Below are positions 37,336 to 47,708 of a stretch of 64,000 nt of DNA, in pieces. The notes beneath the pieces were generated by a model that saw only the letters and a list, made by a program, of their open reading frames with translations, did no database searches and was not told the DNA's origin. The first letter of the stretch is position 1, and each line of letters opens with the position of its first letter. Source of the stretch: Clostridium sp. AT4 (GTDB lineage Bacteria > Bacillota > Clostridia > Lachnospirales > Lachnospiraceae); the NCBI RefSeq assembly GCF_001517625.2, contig NZ_LN999826.1:203021-267020 (forward strand), given 5' to 3'. Position numbers and translations under genes: made by a program.

Positions 37336-40189
37336 ACTGGCAAATGAACTGGGCAAAACCAGTAAAGAGGTATTAGATATAGTAAAGCAGAAGGATCAGT
37401 CTGCCGCTCTGTTTGCTGCATCCAGCTTATCCGGCGACCAGGAAGCCATGGTGCGGGCGGCAGTGAGCCAGAAAAAGGAAGCTCCAAAGGCTTCTGAAAA
37501 CGGTGCAAAGGCAGAACCTGCAAAGAAGAAGCTGACCGCTGTATTCCGTCCACAGAACGCACAGCAGCAGATAAAGCGTCCTGTTCCAAAGCAGGCTCCG
37601 AAAAAGGAAGCTCCTGTCTCAGCAGCTTCCGAAGCAAAGGCTCCTGCAGCAGCGAGACCAGAGGCTCAGCCTGAGGAGAGAACCGGGACAAGAGAGAACC
37701 GCAGCCGTGATACAAGAGGCGAGATGCGCAGCCAGAACCGTGACGGACGCACTGGAGCCGGCAGAGGCGAAGGAAGAGTCCGCGATACAAGAGACGGCCG
37801 TCAGGGCGGTTTTGGAGGAAACAGAGAAGGAAGCCGTGATGGAAGAAGCAGCGGCTTCGGAAACAGAGAAGGGAACCGCGATGGAAGAAGCGGCGGCTTC
37901 GGAAACAGAGAAGGAAACCGTGACGGAAGAAGCGGCAGCTTCGGAAACAGAGAAGGAAACCGTGACGGAAGAAACGGCAGCTTCGGAAACAGAGAAGGAA
38001 ACCGTGATGGAAGAAGCGGCAGCTTCGGAAACAGAGAAGGGAACCGCGATGGAAGAAGCGGCGGTTTCGGAAACAGAGAAGGAAACCGTGACGGAAGAAA
38101 CGGCGGTTTCGGAGGAAACAGAGACGGCCGTCAGGGCGGTTTTGGAAACCGTGACGGAAGAAGCGGCGGTTTTGGTCAGGATAAGGACAGAGATTCCAGA
38201 AGTACGGGAAACCGTGACAGCCGCAGAGGAAACGGAAGAGACGCAGGACGTTCTTCTTCCTTTGACAGCCCGATCCAGACAAAGCCAAGCAGTACCCGTC
38301 AGACCAATAAGAACGCTCATAAGAATGACCGTTTCGACAAGAGAGACCGGGAAGAGGACGGCAAGAAGGCACCAAAGACAGGAAAGGGAGCTTTCATTAT
38401 GCCGCAGCCTAAGAAGGAAGAGGCCAAGGTGGAGGATATTAAGACGATCACTCTGCCTGAGCGCTTAACTATCAAGGAGCTGGCAGATAAGATGAAGCTT
38501 CAGCCGTCTGTTATCGTAAAGAAGCTGTTCTTAAAGGGCCAGATGGTTACCTTAAACCAGGAAATTGACTATGAGCAGGCTGAAGAGATTGCAATGGAGT
38601 TTGATGTACTCTGTGAGCAGGAAGAAAAGGTAGATGTGATCGCAGAACTCTTAAAGGAAGACGAGGAGAAGGCGGAAGATATGGTTCCCAGACCTCCGGT
38701 AGTCTGCGTTATGGGCCATGTTGACCATGGTAAAACCTCTCTTCTGGATGCAATCCGCAAGACAAATGTAACTGCAAGAGAGGCAGGCGGCATCACCCAG
38801 CATATCGGTGCTTCCGTGATCGAGATCAATGACAGAAAGATCACCTTCCTTGATACACCGGGACATGAGGCGTTTACCGCCATGCGTATGAGAGGCGCTC
38901 AGTCTACGGATATCGCTATCCTGGTTGTAGCGGCAGACGACGGCGTGATGCCACAGACCGTAGAGGCCATTAACCATGCAAAGGCGGCAGGAGTTGAGAT
39001 CATTGTTGCCATCAACAAGATCGATAAGCCAAGCGCCAATATTGATAAAGTAAAGCAGGAGCTGTCTGAATATGAGCTGATCCCTGAGGACTGGGGCGGC
39101 AGCACGATTTTCGTGCCGGTTTCCGCGCATACCAGAGAGGGCGTAACGGATCTTCTGGAAATGGTGCTTCTGACAGCAGACGTTCTGGAGTTAAAGGCAA
39201 ATCCAAACCGTAAGGGAAGAGGCCTTGTGATCGAGGCGGAGCTGGATAAGGGCAAGGGTCCTGTTGCTACGGTGCTGGTACAGAAGGGAACCCTTCGTGT
39301 AGGCGAGACCATTGCCGCCGGTTCCTGTTACGGAAAGATCCGTGCCATGATGGACGACAGAGGACGCCGTGTAAAGGAAGCAGGGCCTTCCACACCGGTT
39401 GAGATCCTCGGTTTAAATGACGTTCCTCAGGCCGGAGAAGTATTTGTTGCAACTGAAAATGAAAAAGAGGCAAGAAGCTTTGCAGAGACCTTCATTTCCG
39501 AGGGCAAGAACAAGCTCATCGAGGATACGAAGGCGAAGCTGTCTCTGGACGATCTGTTCAGCCAGATCAAGGCAGGAAACGTAAAGGAACTGCCTCTGAT
39601 CATCAAGGCAGACGTACAGGGTTCCGTAGAAGCTGTAAAGCAGAGCCTTACAAGACTCTCAAACGAAGAGGTAGTGGTAAAGGTAATCCATGGCGGCGTA
39701 GGTGCGATCAACGAGTCCGACGTAACTCTGGCATCTGCTTCCAATGCGATCATCATTGGCTTCAATGTGCGGCCTGATGCCACAGCTAAATCCATTGCAG
39801 AGCGTGAAAAGGTAGATCTTCGTCTCTACAGGGTTATCTACCAGGCCATTGAGGACGTAGAGGCAGCTATGAAGGGTATGTTAGACCCTGTATTTGAAGA
39901 AAAGGTCATCGGCCATGCGGTCATCCGCCAGCTGTTCAAGGCTTCCGGCGTGGGAACCATCGCGGGCTCCTATGTGCTGGACGGAAAGTTCCAGAGAGGC
40001 TGCAGCTGCCGTATTACCCGCGAGGGAGAGCAGATTTACGAAGGACCGTTAGCATCCTTAAAGCGTTTCAAGGATGACGTTAAGGAAGTAGCGGCAGGCT
40101 ATGAGTGCGGTCTTGTATTTGAGAAATTCAACGACCTTAAGGAAGATGACGTAATCGAGGCTTACACCATGGTAGAGGTGCCAAGGTAA
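37322..40189 (+). CDS. infB: Translation initiation factor IF-2
   Basis: A 955-residue GTPase that places initiator tRNA on the ribosome. An IF2-N domain (residues 1-50) is followed by a very long disordered linker, a second IF2-N domain (about 375-430), the G domain starting with GHVDHGKTS near residue 464 and containing DTPGHEAF and NKIDKPSAN, then the beta-barrel and C-terminal domains. The linker holds seven 14-residue [18 protein letters not shown] repeats (DNA 37817-38110), rich in Gly, Arg, Asn and Asp. The repeat unit is 42 bases, so all frames stay open across it, giving long but spurious alternative frames. Starts with ATG overlapping ylxQ. Confidence 0.98.
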   Translation: MKVSELANELGKTSKEVLDIVKQKDQSAALFAASSLSGDQEAMVRAAVSQKKEAPKASENGAKAEPAKKKLTAVFRPQNAQQQIKRPVPKQAPKKEAPVSAASEAKAPAAARPEAQPEERTGTRENRSRDTRGEMRSQNRDGRTGAGRGEGRVRDTRDGRQGGFGGNREGSRDGRSSGFGNREGNRDGRSGGFGNREGNRDGRSGSFGNREGNRDGRNGSFGNREGNRDGRSGSFGNREGNRDGRSGGFGNREGNRDGRNGGFGGNRDGRQGGFGNRDGRSGGFGQDKDRDSRSTGNRDSRRGNGRDAGRSSSFDSPIQTKPSSTRQTNKNAHKNDRFDKRDREEDGKKAPKTGKGAFIMPQPKKEEAKVEDIKTITLPERLTIKELADKMKLQPSVIVKKLFLKGQMVTLNQEIDYEQAEEIAMEFDVLCEQEEKVDVIAELLKEDEEKAEDMVPRPPVVCVMGHVDHGKTSLLDAIRKTNVTAREAGGITQHIGASVIEINDRKITFLDTPGHEAFTAMRMRGAQSTDIAILVVAADDGVMPQTVEAINHAKAAGVEIIVAINKIDKPSANIDKVKQELSEYELIPEDWGGSTIFVPVSAHTREGVTDLLEMVLLTADVLELKANPNRKGRGLVIEAELDKGKGPVATVLVQKGTLRVGETIAAGSCYGKIRAMMDDRGRRVKEAGPSTPVEILGLNDVPQAGEVFVATENEKEARSFAETFISEGKNKLIEDTKAKLSLDDLFSQIKAGNVKELPLIIKADVQGSVEAVKQSLTRLSNEEVVVKVIHGGVGAINESDVTLASASNAIIIGFNVRPDATAKSIAEREKVDLRLYRVIYQAIEDVEAAMKGMLDPVFEEKVIGHAVIRQLFKASGVGTIAGSYVLDGKFQRGCSCRITREGEQIYEGPLASLKRFKDDVKEVAAGYECGLVFEKFNDLKEDDVIEAYTMVEVPR
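37817..38110 (+). repeat. Seven tandem 42-bp units inside infB
   Basis: Seven consecutive units encode GNREGxRDGRxxxF; positions 11-13 vary among SSG, SGG, SGS and NGS. Units start at 37817, 37859, 37901, 37943, 37985, 38027 and 38069. Two shorter partial units follow to about 38175. Confidence 0.92.
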
Positions 40190-40228
40190 GAGCCGTTTCG
40201 GGTAATGCATACCGGAAAGGAAATATAA

Positions 40229-40609
40229 ATGCGTAAAAACAGCATCAAGAACACAAGGATTAATATGGAGGTTCAGAGGGAATTAAGCGAGATCATCCGC
40301 TCTGGAATTAAGGATCCGCGCATCCATCCCATGACCAGTGTGGTTGCCGTGGAAGTGACCCCTGATTTAAAATACTGCAAGGCATATATCAGTGTTCTGG
40401 GCGACGAGGAAGCAGCGAAGGCGACCGTTGAGGGCCTTCGCAGCGCCTCTTCCTATGTGCGCAGAGAGCTTGCAAGAAGAGTGAACCTGCGCAATACGCC
40501 GGAAATCAAATTTATTCTGGACCAGTCCATTGAATATGGCGTAAATATGTCAAAACTGATTGATGAAGTGACAAAGGATCTCCATGACGAGGATGAGGAG
40601 GGACTGTAA
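40229..40609 (+). CDS. rbfA: Ribosome-binding factor A
   Basis: A 126-residue KH-like protein that binds immature 30S subunits in cold-adaptation and maturation of the 16S 5' end. SIKNTRINMEVQRELSEIIR and DPRIHPMTSVVAVEVTPDLKYCKAYISVLG (in parts) are the standard signatures. Classic position after infB; stop codon directly adjoins the next ATG. Confidence 0.96.
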   Translation: MRKNSIKNTRINMEVQRELSEIIRSGIKDPRIHPMTSVVAVEVTPDLKYCKAYISVLGDEEAAKATVEGLRSASSYVRRELARRVNLRNTPEIKFILDQSIEYGVNMSKLIDEVTKDLHDEDEEGL

Positions 40610-41578
40610 ATGACGGTTCTGGAACAGATGCTGGAGCAAACCGGATCGGTCGTTATTTTAGGCCATGTAAGGCCGGACGGCGACTGTCTGGGTTCGACTC
40701 TGGGACTTTATCACTACATTCAGACCAATTATCCGGCCATCCGGGCAGCGGTATATCTGGAAGAAAGCTCACCGAAGTTTGGATATCTCGCAGGCTATGA
40801 TGCGATCCTCCATGAAACAGATGAGGAACGCTATGAGCTTTGCATCTGTCTGGACTGTGGAGATGAAGAACGGCTGGGATCCTTTGGCGTTTTTCTTGCC
40901 AATGCGTCAAAGAGTCTGTGTCTGGATCACCATATTACCAATACCCGCTTCTGCGAGGTAAATCTGGTATCTGAAAATGCAAGCTCTACCTGCGAGGTCC
41001 TGTTTGAACAGCTGGATGAGGAAAAGATTGATAAAGCTGCGGCCGAGTGCCTGTATACAGGCCTGATCCATGATACAGGAGTATTTAAATACTCCTGTAC
41101 CAGCGCCCGTACCATGGAAATCGCGGGAAAGCTGATGGCAAAAGGGATTGACTTCGGCTCTATTATCGATAACAGCTTTTATAAAAAGACCTATGTCCAG
41201 AACCAGATTCTGGGCCGTGCTCTTCTGGAAAGCATTACCTTTTTGGACGGAAAATGCATTTTCAGTGCTCTGCGTCAGTCGGAAATGGAGTTTTATGGGG
41301 TAAATGGAAAGGATATGGACGGCATTATTGACCAGCTGCGTCTTACCGAAGGCGTGGAGGTAGCCATTTTCATGTACCAGACCGGCCCTCAGGAATTTAA
41401 GGTAAGCCTCCGTTCCCAGAATGCGGTAGATGTAAGCAGGATCGCATCCTACTTCGGCGGCGGCGGCCATGTGCGTGCAGCGGGCTGTACCATGTCTGGA
41501 AGAATCCATGACGTAGTCAATAATCTGTCGCTCCACATCGCCAAGCAGTTAGATGCAGCCGGCCCTCAGGAGGAATAA
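40610..41578 (+). CDS. nrnA: Bifunctional oligoribonuclease / pAp phosphatase NrnA (DHH family)
   Basis: A 322-residue DHH/DHHA1 phosphoesterase that degrades nanoRNAs and dephosphorylates 3'-phosphoadenosine 5'-phosphate. HVRPDGDCLGS (19-29) and LDHHITN with D106-H107-H108 form the metal site; the C-terminal DHHA1 domain has GGGGHVRAAG. It starts immediately at the rbfA stop and ends at the truB start (TAA-ATG adjacent), so the three are tightly coupled. Confidence 0.93.
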   Translation: MTVLEQMLEQTGSVVILGHVRPDGDCLGSTLGLYHYIQTNYPAIRAAVYLEESSPKFGYLAGYDAILHETDEERYELCICLDCGDEERLGSFGVFLANASKSLCLDHHITNTRFCEVNLVSENASSTCEVLFEQLDEEKIDKAAAECLYTGLIHDTGVFKYSCTSARTMEIAGKLMAKGIDFGSIIDNSFYKKTYVQNQILGRALLESITFLDGKCIFSALRQSEMEFYGVNGKDMDGIIDQLRLTEGVEVAIFMYQTGPQEFKVSLRSQNAVDVSRIASYFGGGGHVRAAGCTMSGRIHDVVNNLSLHIAKQLDAAGPQEE

Positions 41579-42535
41579 ATGTACCACGGGATTATCAATG
41601 TATATAAGGAGCCGGGCTACACATCCCACGATGTGGTGGCCCGGCTCAGAGGGATTTTAAAGCAGAAAAAAATCGGCCACACCGGAACGCTGGATCCGGC
41701 GGCAGAAGGTGTGCTTCCGGTATGTTTAGGAATGGGCACAAGACTGTGCGATATGCTGGCAGACCGGACAAAGACCTACGAGGCAGTGCTTCTTTTAGGC
41801 TGCTCCACAGATACGCAGGATACTACAGGAACGATCCTTACAGAGAACCGGGAAAAAGCCCTGGCTCTGGATCCGGAGACGGCAGAGAAAGTGATTCTGG
41901 GATTTAAGGGAGATTATGACCAGATCCCCCCCATGTATTCCGCCTTAAAGGTGGACGGGAAAAAGCTCTGCGACCTGGCCCGTGCAGGAAAGGAAGTGGA
42001 GCGGAAGGCCAGAAGAGTACAGATTCTGGAGATTTCCATCTTAAATATGGAGCTTCCCAGAGTATCCATCCGGGTTACCTGCTCCAAAGGCACCTACATA
42101 CGGACCTTGTGCGACGATATCGGAAGAGAACTGGGCACAGGGGGATGTATGGAGCATCTTCTCAGGACAAGAGTGGATCGTTTTTTAGTGGAGGACAGTC
42201 TGAAGCTGGATGAGATCGAACAGCTGAGAGACATGGATGGCCTTGAGGAGAAAATTTACACGGTGGAGGAGGCGCTGGAGGCTTATCCGGCGGTCTACAC
42301 TCTGCCGGAAGGAGATAAAAATCTCAAAAACGGAAATCCCTGCTTTAGGCAGCAGCTGGATCTTTTAAGAGACGGCGCGCCGGAAATATGGGAAGATGGG
42401 GATCGGTTCCGGTTTTACAACAGCGAAGGCAGATTCAAGGGAGTTTATCAGTATCAGGAAGAAAAACATTGGTGGAAGCCCTGGAAAATGTTTGACCTGG
42501 ATCCGGATACCTTTAAGGGGGCAGCCAGACCATGA
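41579..42535 (+). CDS. truB: tRNA pseudouridine-55 synthase
   Basis: A 318-residue enzyme that makes pseudouridine at position 55 of tRNA. GHTGTLDPAAEGVLP contains the catalytic D39; KGTYIRTLCDDIGRELG is the second signature. The C-terminal part (after about 230) is the PUA-like extension. The ATG follows the nrnA stop with no gap and the TGA overlaps the ribF ATG (ATGA). Confidence 0.96.
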   Translation: MYHGIINVYKEPGYTSHDVVARLRGILKQKKIGHTGTLDPAAEGVLPVCLGMGTRLCDMLADRTKTYEAVLLLGCSTDTQDTTGTILTENREKALALDPETAEKVILGFKGDYDQIPPMYSALKVDGKKLCDLARAGKEVERKARRVQILEISILNMELPRVSIRVTCSKGTYIRTLCDDIGRELGTGGCMEHLLRTRVDRFLVEDSLKLDEIEQLRDMDGLEEKIYTVEEALEAYPAVYTLPEGDKNLKNGNPCFRQQLDLLRDGAPEIWEDGDRFRFYNSEGRFKGVYQYQEEKHWWKPWKMFDLDPDTFKGAARP

Positions 42536-43473
42536 AATATATCGCAGATACCACAGAATTTCAGATCACAGAACCTACCATCGTAACACTGGGGAAATTT
42601 GACGGCAGGCACCGGGGCCATCAGAAGCTTCTGCGTGCCATGAAGGATTTAAAAGGCAAAACAGGCTGGGCTACAGCCATTTTCACTTTTTCCATTGCAC
42701 CTGCAGCGGTGATGAAGGGAGAGCCGGAAACGGTGATCACTACCAGCCTGGAACGCCGCCGGAACATGGAAAAGATGGATATTGACTATCTGGTGGAATA
42801 TCCATTTGACGATCAGGTGCGGCGAATGGCCCCGGAGGATTTTGTTGTTCAGATCCTGTCCGGCCGGATGAAGGCGGCTGCCATTGTAGTAGGTCCGGAC
42901 TGCAGCTTCGGCTATCAGGGAGCAGGGAATGCAGAGCTTTTAAGAAAGCTGGCAGCCTCCTGCGGCTACAGTCTTTATGTCATTGAAAAAGAGCAGGATG
43001 AAGACCGGCACAGGGATATAAGCAGCACCTACATCCGGGAGGAGCTGGCCTGCGGAAACGTAGCCAAGGCCAATGAGCTTTTGGGAGAACCCTATGCCAT
43101 CCATGGGAAGGTGGTTCACGGGAATCATATCGGAGGCGCGGTCCTGGGATTTCCAACCGCCAATCTGATCCCTCCCGCCATTAAGCGCCTTCCCAGGTAC
43201 GGCGTTTACGTTTCGAGAGTTCTGGTTGATGGTGTCTATTATCAGGGAGTTACAAATATTGGGAAAAAGCCCACGGTAGAGGGCGACAATCCCCCCGGAG
43301 CCGAGACATATATCATGGGTCTGGACCGGGATATTTACGGAAGCACCATAGAAGTGCAGCTTTTGGATTTTATCAGAGGAGAACGAAAATTTGATTCTCT
43401 GGAAGAACTAAAGGGGCAGATCAGCCGGGATAAGGAGGCTGCGGCGGGATTTTTTGAGAAAAAATTCAAATAA
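42532..43473 (+). CDS. ribF: Bifunctional riboflavin kinase / FAD synthetase
   Basis: A 313-residue two-domain enzyme producing FMN and FAD. The N-terminal nucleotidyltransferase domain shows TLGKFDGRHRGHQKLL (about 21-36) and STYIREELACG; the C-terminal flavokinase domain shows GNHIGGAVLGFPTANL and VTNIGKKPTVEG. It overlaps truB by 4 bases, the usual arrangement before rpsO in Firmicutes. Confidence 0.96.
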   Translation: MKYIADTTEFQITEPTIVTLGKFDGRHRGHQKLLRAMKDLKGKTGWATAIFTFSIAPAAVMKGEPETVITTSLERRRNMEKMDIDYLVEYPFDDQVRRMAPEDFVVQILSGRMKAAAIVVGPDCSFGYQGAGNAELLRKLAASCGYSLYVIEKEQDEDRHRDISSTYIREELACGNVAKANELLGEPYAIHGKVVHGNHIGGAVLGFPTANLIPPAIKRLPRYGVYVSRVLVDGVYYQGVTNIGKKPTVEGDNPPGAETYIMGLDRDIYGSTIEVQLLDFIRGERKFDSLEELKGQISRDKEAAAGFFEKKFK

Positions 43474-43479
43474 AAAGAG

Positions 43480-43508
43480 TTTACAATCCCCGCACCCTAT
43501 GCTATACT
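43480..43508 (+). promoter_or_regulatory. Promoter of rpsO
   Basis: TTTACA (43480-43485) and TATACT (43503-43508), 17-base spacer, just after ribF. Confidence 0.75.
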
Positions 43509-43514
43509 AAATCG

Positions 43515-43605
43515 GTATGAACAGACGCCGATGCCCCGTTGTCCGGTGACTCCAGCCGGCAGCCTGGTTTACGGTTAGATTCAGTAAAATTATTTTAACA
43601 GGAGG
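43515..43605 (+). promoter_or_regulatory. Structured leader of rpsO
   Basis: The roughly 100-base leader contains CCGG-9-CCGG type pairing around 43542-43560 and a GC-rich first half followed by an AT-rich ribosome-binding stretch. S15 commonly represses its own mRNA through such a leader; this role is inferred, and I could not match a named riboswitch class. Confidence 0.3.
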
Positions 43606-43613
43606 AAATTACC

Positions 43614-43880
43614 ATGATTTCTAAGGAAAAGAAGGCACAGATTATCGCAGAGTACGGCCGTAAGGCTGGAGACACAGGTTCACCAGAGGTTCAGATCGCT
43701 ATCCTCACAGAGAGAATCACAGAGCTGACAGCACATCTGCAGCAGAATCCAAAGGATCATCATTCCAGACGCGGTCTGCTGATGATGGTTGGTCAGAGAA
43801 GAGGTCTTCTGGACTACTTAAAGAAGACAGATCTGGAAGGCTATCGTGCACTGATCGAGAAGCTGGGCATCAGAAAGTAA
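43614..43880 (+). CDS. rpsO: 30S ribosomal protein S15
   Basis: An 88-residue helical protein binding 16S rRNA in the platform. [17 protein letters not shown] and [14 protein letters not shown] are unmistakable. AGGAGG precedes the ATG. It has its own promoter and terminator between ribF and pnp, the standard rpsO-pnp order. Confidence 0.98.
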   Translation: MISKEKKAQIIAEYGRKAGDTGSPEVQIAILTERITELTAHLQQNPKDHHSRRGLLMMVGQRRGLLDYLKKTDLEGYRALIEKLGIRK

Positions 43881-43889
43881 TTCATGAAA

Positions 43890-43923
43890 CATCAGGGTGG
43901 AGCGCAAGTTCCACCCTGTTTTA
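43890..43923 (+). terminator. Terminator after rpsO
   Basis: CAGGGTGGA (43893-43901) and TCCACCCTG (43910-43918), 9-bp perfect stem followed by four T. It may attenuate rather than fully block read-through into pnp. Confidence 0.8.
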
Positions 43924-44073
43924 CACCAGAAAACAGGATTGGACGCAGAAGGTTCACTCCGGGATTGCTGATGTGTTCCAAAGGATTCTTTGGCCCAGAT
44001 CAGTAGTTTCGGCGTCTTTCTGCACCTGTGATAAGACCTGGCGTTGGCATTAAAAAAGAAAAGGAGACAAACC

Positions 44074-46167
44074 ATGTTTAAAAGTTTCAGTATGGACCTG
44101 GCCGGCCGTAAGCTGACCGTAGAGATCGGCAGAGTAGCAGCTCAGGCAAACGGCGCTGCATTTATGCATTACGGCGATACCGTTGTTCTTTCTACCGCAA
44201 CGGCATCCTCAAAGCCCAGAGAGGGCATTGATTTCTTCCCTTTAAGCGTAGAATATGAGGAGAAGCTTTACGCAGTAGGCAAAATTCCGGGTGGATTTAA
44301 TAAGAGAGAGGGAAAGGCTTCTGAAAATGCCATTCTGACCTCCCGTGTGATCGACCGCCCCATGCGTCCTCTGTTTCCGAAGGACTACCGCAATGACGTA
44401 ACTCTGGACAACGTAGTTATGTCTGTAGATCCGGAGTGCAGCCCTGAGCTGACTGCCATGCTGGGTTCTGCCATTGCAACCAGCATTTCCGATATTCCCT
44501 TTGACGGCCCCTGCGCAACGACTCAGGTAGGCTTGATCGACGGCGAATTTATCATTAACCCAACTGCTGACCAGAAGCGCGTATCCGACCTGGCTCTGAC
44601 CGTAGCATCTACCAGAGAAAAGGTGATCATGATCGAGGCCGGCGCCAATGAGGTTCCCGAGCAGACAGTGATCGACGCTATTTTCAAGGCCCATGAGGTA
44701 AATCAGGAGATTATCCGCTTTATTGATACCATTGTGGCAGAGTGCGGAAAGGAAAAGCACACATACGAGAGCTGTGCCGTACCGGAGGAGCTTTTTGCTG
44801 CCATCCGCGAGCTGGTTCCGCCTCAGGAGATGGAAGAGGCTGTATTTACGGATGACAAGCAGACCCGTGACAAGAACATGGATGCCATCACAGCCCGTCT
44901 GGAAGAGGCATTTGCAGAAAATGAAGAGTGGCTGCCTTTAGTAGGAGACGCCATTTACCAGTATGAGAAAAAGACCGTCCGCAAGATGATCTTAAAGGAT
45001 CACAAGCGTCCCGACGGCCGTGCCATCGATCAGATCCGTCCTCTGGCAGCTGAGATCGATCTTCTGCCCAGAGTACATGGTTCCGGTATGTTCACCCGCG
45101 GTCAGACTCAGATCTTAAATGCCTGCACCCTGGCGCCTTTATCTGAGGCTCAGAAGATTGACGGCATGGATGTAAATGAGACAAGCAAGCGTTATATGCA
45201 TCATTATAACTTCCCCTCCTTTTCTGTAGGTGAGACAAAGCCAAGCAGAGGACCGGGCAGAAGGGAAATCGGACACGGCGCTCTGGCTGAGAAGGCACTG
45301 GTTCCTGTGCTTCCAAGCGAGGAAGAGTTCCCATATGCGATCCGTACCGTATCTGAGACCATGGAGTCCAACGGTTCCACCTCTCAGGCAAGTATCTGTG
45401 CGTCTACTCTGTCCTTAATGGCAGCAGGCGTACCGATTAAGGAGATGGTAGCGGGTATTTCCTGCGGTCTGGTAACAGGCGAGACCGATGATGATTATAT
45501 CGTTCTCACCGATATCCAGGGTCTGGAGGACTTCTTTGGCGATATGGACTTTAAGGTAGGCGGTACAAAGAACGGTATCACAGCCATCCAGATGGATATT
45601 AAGATCCACGGCCTTACACGCCCCATTATCGAGGAGGCCATTGCCAGAACAAGACAGGCCAGAATGTACATTCTGGAGGAAGTGATGAAGCCTGTGATTT
45701 CTGAGCCGAGAAAGCATTTAAGCCCATATGCTCCAAAGATCAAGCAGATCACCATTGATCCTCAGAAGATCGGTGATGTGGTAGGAAAGCAGGGCAAGGT
45801 AATCAACAAGATCATCGAGGAAACCGGCGTTAAGATTGACATTTCCGATGAGGGTTCTGTAAATGTATGCGGTACGGATGAGGCTATGATCGACCGTGCC
45901 ATTGCTATCATCACCAGCATTGTAACGGACATTGAGGCCGGTATGGTATTTACAGGCAAGGTTGTACGCATCATGAACTTCGGCGCCTTTGTACAGCTGG
46001 CTCCCAATAAGGACGGTATGGTGCACATTTCCAAGCTGTCCGATAAGAGAGTGGGCAAGGTTGAAGATGTGGTAAATATCGGAGACGAGGTTACTGTAAA
46101 GGTAACAGAAGTAGATAAAATGGGCCGTATTAACCTGACCATGAGACCAAGCGATCTGGCAGAATAA
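44074..46167 (+). CDS. pnp: Polynucleotide phosphorylase
   Basis: A 697-residue phosphorolytic 3'-5' exoribonuclease of RNA turnover. Two RNase PH cores flank a helical domain; FFPLSVEYEEKLYAVGKIPGG (in parts) and SDPRKHL-like segment are present, followed by the KH domain (VGKQGKVINKIIEETG, about 570) and the S1 domain (GMVFTGKVVRIMNFGAFVQL, about 622-690). AAAGGAG supports ATG 44074 over an upstream in-frame start. Full length for the family. Confidence 0.97.
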   Translation: MFKSFSMDLAGRKLTVEIGRVAAQANGAAFMHYGDTVVLSTATASSKPREGIDFFPLSVEYEEKLYAVGKIPGGFNKREGKASENAILTSRVIDRPMRPLFPKDYRNDVTLDNVVMSVDPECSPELTAMLGSAIATSISDIPFDGPCATTQVGLIDGEFIINPTADQKRVSDLALTVASTREKVIMIEAGANEVPEQTVIDAIFKAHEVNQEIIRFIDTIVAECGKEKHTYESCAVPEELFAAIRELVPPQEMEEAVFTDDKQTRDKNMDAITARLEEAFAENEEWLPLVGDAIYQYEKKTVRKMILKDHKRPDGRAIDQIRPLAAEIDLLPRVHGSGMFTRGQTQILNACTLAPLSEAQKIDGMDVNETSKRYMHHYNFPSFSVGETKPSRGPGRREIGHGALAEKALVPVLPSEEEFPYAIRTVSETMESNGSTSQASICASTLSLMAAGVPIKEMVAGISCGLVTGETDDDYIVLTDIQGLEDFFGDMDFKVGGTKNGITAIQMDIKIHGLTRPIIEEAIARTRQARMYILEEVMKPVISEPRKHLSPYAPKIKQITIDPQKIGDVVGKQGKVINKIIEETGVKIDISDEGSVNVCGTDEAMIDRAIAIITSIVTDIEAGMVFTGKVVRIMNFGAFVQLAPNKDGMVHISKLSDKRVGKVEDVVNIGDEVTVKVTEVDKMGRINLTMRPSDLAE

Positions 46168-46173
46168 AGATGG

Positions 46174-46213
46174 ACCGTAAAAAGGCAGTGCTTCCCGGAG
46201 GCATTGCCTTTTG
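46174..46213 (+). terminator. Terminator after pnp
   Basis: AAAAAGGCAGTGCTTCC and GGAGGCATTGCCTTTT pair with two mismatches right after the pnp stop codon. Confidence 0.7.
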
Positions 46214-46258
46214 CAGAAAAATGAATGATTGCTAATAAAAGAACGGGAGGAACAGACC

Positions 46259-47707
46259 ATGAAAGTAAGAACAAGGTATGCACCCAGCCCTACAGGCCGT
46301 ATGCATGTAGGAAATTTGAGAACAGCGCTTTACGCCTATCTGATCGCAAAGCATGAGGGCGGAGATTTTCTTTTAAGAATTGAAGATACAGACCAGGAAC
46401 GCTATGTAGAAGGAGCTGTAGACATTATCTACCGCACCATGGCAGAAACCGGCCTGATCCACGATGAAGGTCCCGACAAGGACGGCGGCTGCGGCCCTTA
46501 TGTACAGAGTGAGCGCCAGGCCTCCGGCATCTATATGGAGTATGCAAAGAAGCTGGTTGAAAAGGGAGAGGCTTATTACTGCTTCTGTACTCCGGAGCGT
46601 CTGGAATCTCTGAGAACGAATGTAAACGGCGAGGAGATCATGTCTTATGACAAGCATTGCCTTCACCTGTCCAAAGAGGAGATCGAGGCCAATCTGGCAG
46701 CCGGAAAGCCATTTGTAATCCGCCAGAACAATCCTACCACAGGAACAACCACCTTCCATGATGAGATTTACGGAGATATTACTGTAGATAACTCAGAGCT
46801 GGATGATATGGTTTTGATCAAGTCCGACGGCTATCCCACCTACAATTTTGCCAATGTAGTAGACGATCATCTGATGGGAATTACCCATGTAGTCCGCGGA
46901 AATGAGTACCTTTCCTCCTCACCAAAGTACAACCGTCTCTATGACGCTTTTGGCTGGGAGGTTCCGGTATACGTTCACTGTCCGTTGATCACGGATGAGA
47001 ACCATCATAAACTCAGCAAGCGCAGCGGCCATTCCTCCTTTGAGGATCTCATCGATCAGGGCTTTGTATCAGAGGCTGTGGTAAACTATGTAGCTCTGCT
47101 TGGCTGGTCCCCTGAGGGAAATCAGGAGATTTTCTCCCTGGAGGATATGATCCGGGAGTTCGATTACCGCCGTATGAGCAAGTCACCGGCTGTATTTGAT
47201 ATGACAAAGCTGCGCTGGATGAACGGCGAATACATTAAGTCCATGGACTTTGACCGTTTCTATGAGATGGCAGAGCCCTATATCCGCAGAGTGATCAAAA
47301 AGGATCTGGATCTGAAAAAGATCGCTGCCATGGTAAAGACAAGAATCGAGGTATTCCCCGATATCGAAGGCCATATTGATTTCTTTGAAACTCTTCCTGA
47401 GTATGACACAGCTATGTATACTCATAAGAAGATGAAGACAAACAGCGAAACATCCCTTCAGGTATTAAAGGATGTTCTTCCCCTTTTAGAGGCACAGGAG
47501 GATTACTCCAATGACGGGCTTTACGAGCTTTTGTCCAAATATGTCAGCGATGCAGGCGTAAAGACAGGTTTTGTTATGTGGCCTATCCGCACTGCTGTAT
47601 CCGGAAAGCAGATGACGCCTGCAGGAGCCACCGAGATTATGGAGGTTCTTGGCAAAGAGGAGTCATTAGCCCGCATCCGCAGGGGCATTGAACTGCTGGA
47701 GGCATAA
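46259..47707 (+). CDS. gltX: Glutamyl-tRNA synthetase
   Basis: A 482-residue class I synthetase charging tRNA-Glu (and, in bacteria with the GatCAB route, probably tRNA-Gln). The HIGH-type motif is [11 protein letters not shown] near the start; the KMSKS-type motif reads KLSKR in [15 protein letters not shown] precedes ATG 46259. The stop codon is one base from the helicase start. Confidence 0.96.
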   Translation: MKVRTRYAPSPTGRMHVGNLRTALYAYLIAKHEGGDFLLRIEDTDQERYVEGAVDIIYRTMAETGLIHDEGPDKDGGCGPYVQSERQASGIYMEYAKKLVEKGEAYYCFCTPERLESLRTNVNGEEIMSYDKHCLHLSKEEIEANLAAGKPFVIRQNNPTTGTTTFHDEIYGDITVDNSELDDMVLIKSDGYPTYNFANVVDDHLMGITHVVRGNEYLSSSPKYNRLYDAFGWEVPVYVHCPLITDENHHKLSKRSGHSSFEDLIDQGFVSEAVVNYVALLGWSPEGNQEIFSLEDMIREFDYRRMSKSPAVFDMTKLRWMNGEYIKSMDFDRFYEMAEPYIRRVIKKDLDLKKIAAMVKTRIEVFPDIEGHIDFFETLPEYDTAMYTHKKMKTNSETSLQVLKDVLPLLEAQEDYSNDGLYELLSKYVSDAGVKTGFVMWPIRTAVSGKQMTPAGATEIMEVLGKEESLARIRRGIELLEA

Positions 47708-47708
47708 A

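Noticed and set aside
37221..38468. Long reading frames of 233 to 384 codons on both strands across the infB linker
   Set aside because: They arise because the 42-bp repeat leaves every frame open; composition is low in complexity, there is no ribosome-binding site, and infB clearly explains the DNA.
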